Positions 8,128-16,101 of a stretch of 25,400 nucleotides of DNA are shown here, piece by piece. A program made the position numbers and the translations under genes. The notes under the pieces were generated by a model. It worked only from the letters and a program-made list of their open reading frames with translations. It did not search any database and was not told the origin of the DNA. Positions within the stretch are counted from its first letter, which is position 1, and the number at the start of each line of letters is the position of its first letter. This stretch comes from Isohypsibius dastychi. Taxonomy: Eukaryota; Tardigrada; Eutardigrada; Parachela; Isohypsibiidae. The stretch lies in contig JAQIWT010000266.1 in assembly GCA_034696485.1 (NCBI GenBank), positions 1 through 25,400 of the forward strand. The letters are read 5' to 3'.

Positions 8128-9289
8128 CTCATGTCCAACTAAAAGAGCCCGATCACACTTAAAACTCGGCCCTCGAATGGCTGCTATCTGTCCATTTCAC
8201 TGAATCGAGGATTTTGTATTAAACAAAAACGGAGGAGCTCGAAACAAATAGCATCATATACTCGACAATGGTAACTTCAACATTCTGTTTGCATTCAGTG
8301 GTCAGTTCAACAGAGAGCTCGGAGACTCTGATATTTCTGTCATTGTGTCTGTCATATTGTCATTTCAGTGATTGTTTCGATTGTCAACATAGAACGCTTT
8401 TCGAATCGAATGCTTTCAGAAAATCTCTTCGGTTTTGATGTCGAACTTCACAGTTGTTTGCATTGTCTGCTCTCCGAGATAACAGATCAAAACACAATCT
8501 TTACAATATAATTCATTGGTTGTAACTACAATTCACTGAACAGAATACCACATTAACTGATTCCGCAACTCAGTCGTTGTGTGCTACTCTGTGGCCCAAC
8601 TCAACGCAGTCAGCTGAACGGCATTTCTGGAACCCTGAAAATTCAGGTGATGGACTGAAAGTCTCATAAGGGAACAAAATCGTCGCACTACGTACTTTTT
8701 CGTAGTGTCTTTTACAACGAGGAGAAGAACCTTATCTGCCAGGCCAGGTGCAGAATCTGCACGGCCACAAACAAGCAAGCGCACATCCTGGTCAATCAAA
8801 GAAGCGCATTCATTGTTCTCGGCAGTAGAGGATACTGATGATCGCCATCTATTTACCCCGGTCCCGAACACAAACAAGAAACATCTTCTAGTTTGGATAT
8901 AATCCGAAGATATCAAATATTGATGGACTTGCGCCATATGGTTCGATAAGTTCGTCGACGTTTTCTGATATCGAACAGGCGTTTCCCGTGGTTAAGAGTG
9001 AAATGTAAACTTGCTGAGTTGCTGAACATTGTGAAGTGAACCCTTCAGTAATGCGAGACGCGCAGAATTCTTCAGAAGATATCATTTGGTTTTTTGTTTT
9101 TAAAAAATTGTGAATGGATATCTTGTGATTGATAACCATGTGATGAGATAGCAACGCAGACTGGTATCTGTGCGGGTACTGGTTGACTGTACACTAGGCA
9201 ATTTGGCCATGCAGATCTTGCACGTGGCATGGCAGATTTGATTTTTCTGCTCGTCGTTTATAAATTGTTTAGAAGCTGCTCTGGAGGTC
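8128..9289. other. gene-poor stretch
   Basis: 8128-8440 is the 3' flank shared with unit B, including ATTAAA (8218-8223), a possible polyadenylation signal for the gene at 7818. From 8441 to 9289 I find no repeat or supported gene. A 117-codon minus frame (8937-8584) has no recognisable motif and I do not call it. Confidence 0.35.
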
Positions 9290-9360
9290 ATCCAACCCGC
9301 CAGGCTTCGAACCCAGTACGCCACAACCCGCGGTTGGATACTGCCCAGCCTCGCCAGCCC
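9290..9360 (-). repeat. tRNA-like / SINE-like segment
   Basis: On the minus strand, TGGCGAGGCTGG (9356-9345) resembles a polymerase III A box and GGTTCGAAGCC (9313-9303) matches the B box, about 43 nt apart. ATCCAACC and GGTTGGAT around the B box pair over 8 bp. It cannot fold as a full tRNA: the interval is too short for the anticodon arm and no 7-bp acceptor stem closes the whole. A decayed tRNA or tRNA-derived SINE head is the best reading. The 500 bases from 9361 to 9875 hold nothing else I recognise. Confidence 0.3.
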
Positions 9361-9875
9361 AGACTGTTGACAAAGCAACAAATACACTTTTACCCAAGAT
9401 GCTGATTTTTTTCAGCGTCTTTGAGCTAAAGATTTCCTAAAATTTCACGGAAAGCTTTGGATATAAATCTTCAGAACACTCCGATCTTTTCCACTCAACT
9501 GGCTGTTGAGATTTGACAGTCATGCTAATTTTGGAATTACATAGCACTCCATTGAAACTATGTGGAGTAGCTGACTAGTTCGAACAAGTGCTCACTATGC
9601 TTGGTATAATCTAAAAGAAGCTATTCGATAGTGCGGAAACCATAATCTGTCCAGATGTGTTCAAATGGTTTTCATCTCTGGAAAGGCTGTGTATGCAAAG
9701 GACATAATCGTTTGCCCTTCACTGTTACCACTCAACCTGAGCGGAGAAGCGCCCATAAAATGAAATTTTCGGGTTCATACGATTTTTATTCGAAAATTAA
9801 GTAACGGATAGTCTACTGAATTCCAGACAGCCTTACATTCCTTTAACTACTTGCTGTCTTTGCACGCATCGGAAC

Positions 9876-10195
9876 ATGTCAAAGTTGATCCTCATCGTGG
9901 TGTTTGTTGTTAATACATTGATCAACCGCCAGTTCGTCGCTGGATGTCAAATTGCAGGCTCAAAATGCGAGAGCGTCAGTATTACCGAATGCTGCCCTGG
10001 GACTACCTGTAACATTCACTTTCCGAATTTAGTTGGGCAGTGTGTGCAGGTTTGATTACACATTTCCCCTCCACCCTTTTAATAGTTAATTGTACTCTTT
10101 TTATCTCGCAGGTTGATTGTACGAATGGGGGCGTTGGTTGCGGCCAACTTTATTTCGAACGACCATCATCGCAATACGACGGCCAACCTGCCTGA
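9876..10195 (+). CDS. secreted cystine-knot-like peptide
   Basis: Two exons: 9876-10049 (58 codons from ATG) and 10112-10195 (28 codons with TGA). The intron 10050-10111 (62 nt) is GTTTGA...TTATCTCGCAG. The signal peptide (LILIVVFVVNTLI core, likely cut before the first Cys) precedes cysteines spaced C-x6-C-x7-CC-x4-C-x10-C-x4-C-x6-C. The signature is ECCPGTTC, then QCVQ at the exon end and VDCTNGGVGC at the start of exon 2. The first six cysteines fit the inhibitor cystine knot order (C, C, CC, C, C); the last pair is an addition encoded by exon 2. It lies between units A and B but its flanks do not match them, so it is an older paralogue. AATAAA follows 32 bases after the stop. All expected cysteines are present, so it is probably functional. 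Function unknown. Confidence 0.82.
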
Positions 10196-10227
10196 AGAAT
10201 AGCTTATTTCTGATGCTGTTTCAACGA

Positions 10228-10233
10228 AATAAA
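10228..10233 (+). promoter_or_regulatory. polyadenylation signal AATAAA
   Basis: Lies 32 bases after the TGA of the cysteine-rich gene at 9876-10195. Confidence 0.5.
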
Positions 10234-11070
10234 TTCTGCTGTTTGGATGTACCAGTACCCGCTGAGCGTCATCTCCCGTTCAGCAATAAAAAATTGCTTA
10301 CTAAACTGCTTTCGACGCCCTTAAACATAACAATCCTTTCAGAACGAATAATAAAAGTTTCAGAAAATTCTCTATCTTTCATGTTCCCCGAGGAGATTCT
10401 TTGGACCAGATCCACGAAATTATTCGCGTGCTAGAGTGACTATGCTTGGAAATCGACGTTTCGGCTGAACAGGGGTGTAAATTGGGCGGACTGATCTTTG
10501 TTCTCGTTAGCAACAGCTATTTTCGAAACCCGAATCTTTTGAATTTTGAACAGTTGAGTGAAACTTAGACTGCCCCAAAAGCCAGTCCAATTTTTGCTCC
10601 AGCTCGATCTTTGGTTCCTGTTCTTGCAGAAAACTGATTTCGAAAGTTGTTCATCAGTCTACTCGAATGGGATAGTAATGGGTAAGACGTCTCATCGTAT
10701 CACGAACGTTCTTCCATTGACGATACCAGCGTTTCACGCAACCCCAGCATATACTCTTGCGGAAATAATCCCGAAAGCCCCCCCCCCCCCCCCAACCACC
10801 ACTTATAGGTGCCGTATGTCTACGCTTATGTGGGGTCAGATATGAATGAAGTGCTGGCCCGATGGGGTGAACGATTAATTTTTACTCCACATGGGGCCAC
10901 CAATGACTAATTTCAACAACAACGTGTTTTTTGCGCAATTTTCGAGGTTTCTGGCCGAAAAATCTTATTTTTGTGGAGCCAAAAACTAATTTTCTGTATG
11001 GACCCACCACTGTGAGGCCAGAAAATACTTATATGGGGTCATGCACGCTTGCCGGGGAATGAACCGACTG
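10234..11070. other. intergenic, with a C16 run and a 14-bp direct repeat
   Basis: C16 occupies 10778-10793. CTTATGTGGGGTCA (10825-10838) recurs as CTTATATGGGGTCA (11028-11041) in the same orientation, enclosing about 190 bases rich in TGGGGCC/GGACCC motifs. This may be a small element with direct ends. The open frames here lack coding character. Confidence 0.4.
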
Positions 11071-11072
11071 TA

Positions 11073-11219
11073 CTCTGTCCTGCCAAAAAACTGGACCGAC
11101 AACGTTGAATCAGTGAGGGAAGACCGAGCCCAGTAGGGCGAGAGAGATAGAGAAAAGGTCACTTGAGGAGTGGCCCGGTCTTCACTGACTGATTTTAATG
11201 TCGAGGTGGCAGGACACAG
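11073..11219. mobile_element. 147-bp TA-flanked MITE
   Basis: Ends CTCTGTCCTGCCA and TGGCAGGACACAG are inverted repeats with one mismatch in 13 bp. Similarity resumes inside (ATCAGTGAGGGAAGACCG and its partner CGGTCTTCACTGACTGAT). TA flanks both ends (11071-11072, 11220-11221). No coding capacity. Its tips differ from those of the elements at 6596 and 24366, so it is a separate family. Confidence 0.8.
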
Positions 11220-11221
11220 TA

Positions 11222-11929
11222 ATTTCGGTATTTTGAAACCTTGGTAGTGGTCTTGGTATGGTTTTTGACACGAGGGCTCCAGTCGATCAAGATCCCAACT
11301 TTCTTCACAACTTTTTCCTCCTTCTTCCAGCAGTTGATACAGCAGAGCATATGGTCAGTGGGGAACTTTCCCTATGTACCGACATTGATTGTGTTGATGA
11401 ATCAAATTCTTCTTGGTTGACAGCTCACCGTTGGACATTTGTATGCACAACTGCATGGTCGATGACATCGAAAGCCGATTCTTAGAATACCATACCCAAC
11501 AAGGCAACAAGGCATACAGTAACTGGACCTAAAACTGCCGTACTGATCGGCTTCAATCATTCATCTTATGGCATACTTGTGAGCATGGTAACGGCTCAAG
11601 AATGGCACCCGTATCCAATAGGACCTTTATATGCAACAAACGGGTGAAGAAGGACTGGCTGATAACGCGTTGCTACTCTGCTCTACGCGAAGAAAAGAAC
11701 CGTTTCTGACGCTAATCTGGCAAAATAGCGTTCAGCCCGCACTGCTTACGTGCTCAGATAACTGGCGCCGTTCGAAATGTTCTATTTGTTCGCCTGTCCG
11801 TCAGCTGTCAGTCCGTCGTCGGAAAAATGCATATAAACGTCTCTATATAATGTCATCAAATCGCATAAACAGTATGGTGTAAAACCGGTGTGGGGGGGGG
11901 GGGGTGATCAGAAGTGTTGACTCGAAACA
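11222..11929. other. no supported gene; G13 run
   Basis: An open frame (11258-11485) has two weak splice-like ends and no recognisable motif. G13 is at 11892-11904. The homology shared by the two duplicated units starts at about 11985. Confidence 0.3.
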
Positions 11930-11987
11930 GAAGTAGTTTTATACAACAAGTAGTCCAGCAGATGGTACATGTCAGAACCTTCGACAT
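11930..11987 (-). pseudogene. remnant of the minus-strand cysteine-rich gene in unit B
   Basis: Minus strand ATG at 11987-11985 is followed by TCG AAG GTT CTG (MSKVL), aligning with the start of the gene at 6294-5941. After about six codons the similarity fades, and the signature cysteine exon and exon 2 are not found before the G13 run. Its position relative to the shared intergenic DNA is the same as in unit A, which shows that the duplicated ancestor was a head-to-head gene pair. Confidence 0.6.
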
Positions 11988-12192
11988 TCGGAACTGTATT
12001 CGATGTTCCCAGAATAGGCAAGCTCCGCCTGGACATGTCTTCAGTATTGTTTTCTTAGATACTGTCTTCGGACGATATTTGCTTGTGTCTTCCCTGTCCT
12101 GCGCAGATTTTTCTCATCAAAATTCAGTGCATTAAAGTGGATTTGCGAGGAACGATTAGACTATCTTCGTTAAACGAATTTTAAATGGAGGA

Positions 12193-12244
12193 AGCTTCTT
12201 GACAAAGTGTTGTGAGATTAGGTCTTTTAAGATAGCAAGAAGCT
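12193..12244. ncRNA. conserved hairpin, copy B
   Basis: Arms AGCTTCTTG (12193-12201) and CAAGAAGCT (12236-12244) form 9 bp around a 34-nt loop. Relative to copy A two pairs have switched from C-G to T-A with both partners changed, and an A-C mismatch has become G-C. The spacing between arms is identical in the two copies. Confidence 0.4.
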
Positions 12245-12826
12245 CCTGAGACTGAAAGTGCACACTCTTGATTGGAATCAGTGAGTCATTTCAAATATTT
12301 CAGTTGAAGTTATGGCTAATCATGACGGATTCTAGTCGTTCAATTAGTCCCAATAATACGAGCAGAACATAATCGGCTGCACCACCCCCCCCCCCCCCGC
12401 CGCAGTCTTGCGGTACCACTTCCATTGCATTCTTCGACATGAATCACGTTTGGAGCAATTGCTACCTCAGTGACCCACCACTAAATTACACGGCCTATTA
12501 ATTCTGACGGCAAGAAAAACAAATATCAATGAATGTTAAACTCCCTGATTTTTCATCATTCATGATTTTTTTTTTAGTATTCCGAAAAAACAGTTTTAGA
12601 ACCGTAGTTTCCATATGACCACCTGCACCGGGCATACTGTGTTCTTGAGAATATTTGATGACATAGGTAGTAGATATAATCTGTCCACACATTTCTCAAG
12701 AATTTTAGCGCTCTTTAAGGGTTTTGAATGCTAAGAACCTGCTCATTTTGCTCGGTGTTTTTGAAATCCACTCATCTTGAACGACAAGGGAAGGCAAATG
12801 TAAGGACGCACGTAACTTCTGCACCT

Positions 12827-12836
12827 TATTTAAGGG
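12827..12836 (+). promoter_or_regulatory. TATA-like core promoter
   Basis: TATTTAAGGG lies about 70 bases before the ATG at 12901. The copy in unit A (TATTTAGGAG) sits at a similar distance (78 bases) from its own start. Confidence 0.3.
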
Positions 12837-12900
12837 AAAGGTTCATGGAAACCTAGGGGATTTTTAGTCGTTTCGCCGAAATATTCAAACGCTTCACAGC

Positions 12901-13173
12901 ATGTCAAAGTTTTATTTCTACGTTATGGTCGTAGTTTTCGCACTGGTCAGTATCCAGTTGGTCGTGGGTTGTATCACATCGGGAAATGACTGTCCCTGGG
13001 ATGAATGCTGCCCTGGATCAACTTGTAAAGTATCAATCAGGACTTGTGTGCAGGTTCAGTCTGGTTTTCGTTATCATAATGGTTCTATTCAGTTCGTCAA
13101 CAGCTCTTTTTTACAGAATGACTGCTCGAACGGTGGACCTGGTTGTGAACCGCCAGTTGACGGAAGTGTTTAA
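12901..13173 (+). CDS. secreted cystine-knot-like peptide, shortest member
   Basis: Exon 1 is 12901-13053 (51 codons from ATG) and exon 2 is 13117-13173 (19 codons with TAA). The intron 13054-13116 is 63 nt, GTTCAG...TTTTTTACAG, with a weak donor. Its length is a multiple of three and it contains no stop, so unspliced RNA also reads through in frame. The signal peptide (FYFYVMVVVFALVSIQLVVG) precedes eight cysteines at residues 24, 31, 36, 37, 42, 49, 54 and 61, spaced C-x6-C-x4-CC-x4-C-x6-C-x4-C-x6-C. The signature is WDECCPGSTC. This is the cleanest inhibitor cystine knot-like pattern in the cluster. The peptide ends soon after the last cysteine. Downstream sequence still resembles the longer tail of the gene at 7818, so its stop may be a later truncation, or the other tail an extension. 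Confidence 0.82.
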   Translation: MSKFYFYVMVVVFALVSIQLVVGCITSGNDCPWDECCPGSTCKVSIRTCVQVQSGFRYHNGSIQFVNSSFLQNDCSNGGPGCEPPVDGSV

Positions 13174-13351
13174 ACACAGCTTTTCTTTGCGGGGCATATG
13201 TGAAGTTGACCCTGCTCAAAAGGTGCTATAATTCCTTGTCCAACTAAACGAAGCGCCTTACCAGTCACTATCAAATCGGCTCTCGGAGTGCTGATACTTG
13301 TCTATTTCACTGAATCGAGAATTTGTTATAAAACGAGAACTGGGAAACTCG

Positions 13352-13357
13352 AATAAA
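13352..13357 (+). promoter_or_regulatory. polyadenylation signal AATAAA
   Basis: Lies 178 bases after the TAA of the gene at 12901-13173, within the flank shared with unit A, which has AACAAA there. Confidence 0.35.
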
Positions 13358-13490
13358 ATGGCATCACATACAGCACTGGACGGTTGCAAACTTCAACATT
13401 CTGTCCGAGCTCAGTGGTTATACATGACAACCGAATTATTGAGAAGGCTCCAAAACTCTGACATTTGTTTCTCACGTGGTCAAAGTCAAA

Positions 13491-14785
13491 CTCGGCGACC
13501 AACATTTTGCTGAAACGGCAATCTATGTACGTAGTTAATGTTCCTTGTTCACCAGATATGGGTTCCGCAGATGAACAGCACTTGAACTTTAGTTTGACTC
13601 AAATTCACTCAAAACAGGTTTGTGAATTTTTGCCCCCACTTTCTTAGGTTCGAGTGAAATGACTCAAACATCTTGTGATTTTTATTAGCCAAACAGCTGA
13701 CCGATCTGCAATGTTGATTGATTAGATTCAGCTCTTGATTGATTCAAAATCATTACCGATGAGGTTGTTTTTTCTGATTTCTATCTGTTCCGTGGCATAC
13801 ATTTTTATCGAATGTATGTTGCGGTCTCAGTGTTTGGTGAACCAGAGCCGCCACTTGTAGACTGACATCTTGAAGGCATTTGTCAATGCTGTTCAACACG
13901 GGGAGTGTGGGGGAAAAGAGTCTGGGTGGCAGACCGGATGGAAACGGAACTAAGCTGTGAGAGCAGAGGCTAGAGAATAAGCTAATTATTCGAGAGATTA
14001 AGCTATATTTCGAAAATTTTGTCATTTTGTATACTTTATCAATCTCAACTTCACTATTCATTCTTTTGTTCCTTCTTCCTCCCGCGAGGCTCCGATACAC
14101 ATCAGGAAATTTCCTCGTCCGTCCAAAGCTTTGAAATGATTGTTGTTCGACGCAAAGTTTTTGCTTGTACCGGCGCCTCAACTCCACCAGTTCCCTTAGA
14201 TTCCAATAAATTAGGGATACTCGTGTTTTCATTGTAGGGAAGAACCGTTTGATCCCGATTTGTATCAGCTGCATCAAAAACCAGCATTATTGAAAGTTTT
14301 GAAATCAAATTTACCGGGTGGCCCACTATTTTTGACTGTAAACTTTGGGGTGGTGCACCTCGCCCCCTTTTGCTCTAAAACTTGTGGCTCTCAGCAGAAT
14401 CAAAGTCAATCTTCCACAGTGAAGTTTTTGGGGCTTGGCATTTGCCCTCGTGATGAGATTCATCTTGTTCTTCTTGTAGAAGTTTATTTAATTCTTTTTC
14501 AGTAGATACTGCACGTTTTGTACCAAACTTGTGAACAGGTGAACCACGCGTGAGATTCACACGTTGACGGCAAAACACAGAAAGCCGGACAAACAGTGGA
14601 AAAAAGCCAAAATTTAAGAGTGATCCCGAGCAATTTTGGAACATAGGGATCCACTACGATGAATCGTGATCCACGAACAAACCAAGTCATTTCACTATGA
14701 ATTCGATTTCAAAAATCCGTGGCACAATCTTCTACAACTGGTACACATGTATACCATTGTCTTTCAGGTTTCCTCAGTGAACCTT
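13491..14785. other. no supported gene
   Basis: The longest frame is minus 14277-13753 (174 codons). It is open but has no recognisable motif, and nearby minus frames (14326-14102, 14644-14375) hold charged, exon-like stretches such as LWTDEEIS and EKELNKLLQEEQ. These could be exons of one decayed minus-strand gene, but I found no consistent splicing. Confidence 0.25.
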
Positions 14786-15270
14786 GGTTCACAAGTTAAC
14801 ACTGGTTCACCACGGTTCACAAAGGTTCACAGGTGTTTCGTCGCCTTCTAGTTTCACCTGGTGAACAATGGTTCACAAGTTAACACTGGTTCACCACTGT
14901 TCACAAAGATTCACAAAGGCTGTTAACGGTGAACCACTGTCAACTGGTGAACGGTGGCCCTTCAAAATATCTAGAACCATTGTGAACTGTTGGGAACCAC
15001 TGTTAACTGGTGAACTGTGAATAACTTTGATGAAAGGTGGTCCCTAAACAAACTGGTGAACCATTGTGAACTGTCGTGAACCACTGTTAACTGGTGAACT
15101 GTGAGTAACTTTGGTGAACGGTGGCCCCTAAACAAACTGGTGAATCATTGTGAACTGTCGTGAACCACTGTTAACTGGTGAACTGTGAATAACTTTGGTG
15201 AACAGTGGCCCCTAAATAAACTGGTGAACCATTGTGTACTGTCATGAACCGCTGTTAACTGGTGAATCGC
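14786..15270. repeat. inverted tandem array with 84-bp period
   Basis: Left part: GGTTCACAAGTTAACACTGG starts at 14786 and again at 14870, exactly 84 bases apart. Right part: CCATTGTGAACTGT-like units start at 14977, 15061, 15145 and 15229, again 84 apart, with the last partial. The right unit is the reverse complement of the left unit, diverged, so the array folds back on itself around 14930. Each unit is itself built from GGTTCACC/GGTGAACC repeats. The pattern resembles the ends of foldback-type transposons, whose inverted repeats are internally tandem. Confidence 0.85.
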
Positions 15271-15549
15271 GAGTCAACGAGATGTAAGGTGTGCTGATAT
15301 GTGGCATCTGGGTACAAACTATGTGTATCCACAAGTTCACAAAGCTTGGTACACACTGTGCTGCTTCTGGTTTTCAGTATCTTTCCCACTTTGGTTCTGC
15401 TCATTCCTTCCGACTTAGCGACTTCACTGATCGTCAAGATCTTTTTTCGAACAGTCACCTTGCTGACGATCCGTTTTTTCTGTTTCGCGTCAACCTTCGA
15501 TATACGGCCTCGATTTCCACTTTTCTTCGGCAATTTTTTTGGATCTCAT
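15255..15549 (-). pseudogene. Tc1/mariner-like transposase N-terminal fragment
   Basis: Minus strand. The frame ending at 15255 reads NRGRISKVDAKQKKRIVSKV, then ILTISEVAKSEGMSRTKVGKIL: a basic GR-R linker and a helix-turn-helix, matching the second DNA-binding domain of Tc1/mariner transposases. An ATG at 15549-15547 (MRSKK) lies in another frame, and the two frames meet at a run of seven A (15534-15540). One A fewer would join them, so this is a frameshift or an assembly slip. The frame then enters the 84-bp array and stops. No DDE/DDD catalytic part is present. Confidence 0.5.
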
Positions 15550-16101
15550 AAAACACGATTTATTCCCTCCCAGATCTCGTATCAGCTCCAACTTTGTCTC
15601 AGAATGGAGCACAAGTTTTTCTGTATGTTCAGGAATACAGACATTTTCGGAGTTCCGATCGAGTAAGCTATGCAGAATCTGAACAGAATGATGCAAGGGT
15701 GCAGCGGATTAACTGAATTACTCGCGGCAGCCAATCACAGCAAATAACGAAAAACGGCAAAATGCGTCACTGCTTTAAGGCCTTATCGACACAGTAATCC
15801 TACGTGGGCGTGGATACGCGTTTGGTGTTACTTGCGGCTAGAATTACAGTTATCTTTAGAACCAGCAGAATTCGAGGCTTCGCACTCCCTCTATTGGCTG
15901 AGACGTATTGCGCCTTCTCCGTTGGTTGTCGATTCACTTTTATAATTAGTGTTAGCTGTTAATAATTAGTTTTAGCTGGGACACTGCAGAGCAGCCGCAG
16001 AATAACAAGTAGTGGTATAGCGAGTCTGATGCCCGCAGATGCTCTTTTAGAAGACGAACTCTATCTAGTGGTTAGTTGAGCATATAAATAGAGTAACTCC
16101 A
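15550..16101. other. no gene; short direct repeat
   Basis: TTAGTGTTAGCTG and TTAGTTTTAGCTG repeat about 20 bases apart near 15945-15977. Nothing else is recognised. Confidence 0.35.

Larger units (their letters stand above)
6286..8440. repeat. segmental duplication, unit A
   Basis: Matches 11985-13490 (unit B) in blocks: 6286-6590, 6790-6860, 7080-7140, 7436-7720 and 7815-8440. The unit holds the start of the minus cysteine-rich gene, the intergenic region and the whole plus-strand gene at 7818. Between blocks unit A carries extra DNA, including the 141-bp element at 6596-6736 and a stretch at about 7200-7435 with a C13 run and GTTCAGAATTC-like repeats. The match is clear by eye but well diverged, with many substitutions and small indels. 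Confidence 0.85.
11985..13490. repeat. segmental duplication, unit B
   Basis: Matches unit A (6286-8440) block by block: the remnant start at 11987, the hairpin at 12193-12244, the block GAAAGTGCACACTCTT at about 12256, the stretch CAGTTTTAGA at about 12590, the core promoter, the gene at 12901 and its 3' flank to about 13490. It lacks the 6596 element and the 7200-7435 insert but carries its own C14 run (12385-12398). It is therefore shorter and probably nearer the ancestral layout. Confidence 0.85.

Noticed and set aside
8584-8937. 117-codon minus frame
   Set aside because: No motif, signal peptide or splice partner, and mixed coding character.
9290-9360. Functional tRNA gene
   Set aside because: Too short between boxes for an anticodon arm, and no closing acceptor stem.
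11258-11485. Frame containing CTDIDCVDE, superficially like exon 2 of the peptide family
   Set aside because: There is no x6-C after the DC, no matching exon 1 upstream, and it lies outside the homology shared by units A and B.
13753-14277. 174-codon minus frame
   Set aside because: Open but with no recognisable domain; overlapping frames look equally exon-like, so no model could be chosen.
14757-15270. Possible CRISPR-like array of GTGAACC repeats
   Set aside because: Units are 84-bp tandem copies with diverged, non-unique interiors and they invert halfway; this is a eukaryotic foldback array.
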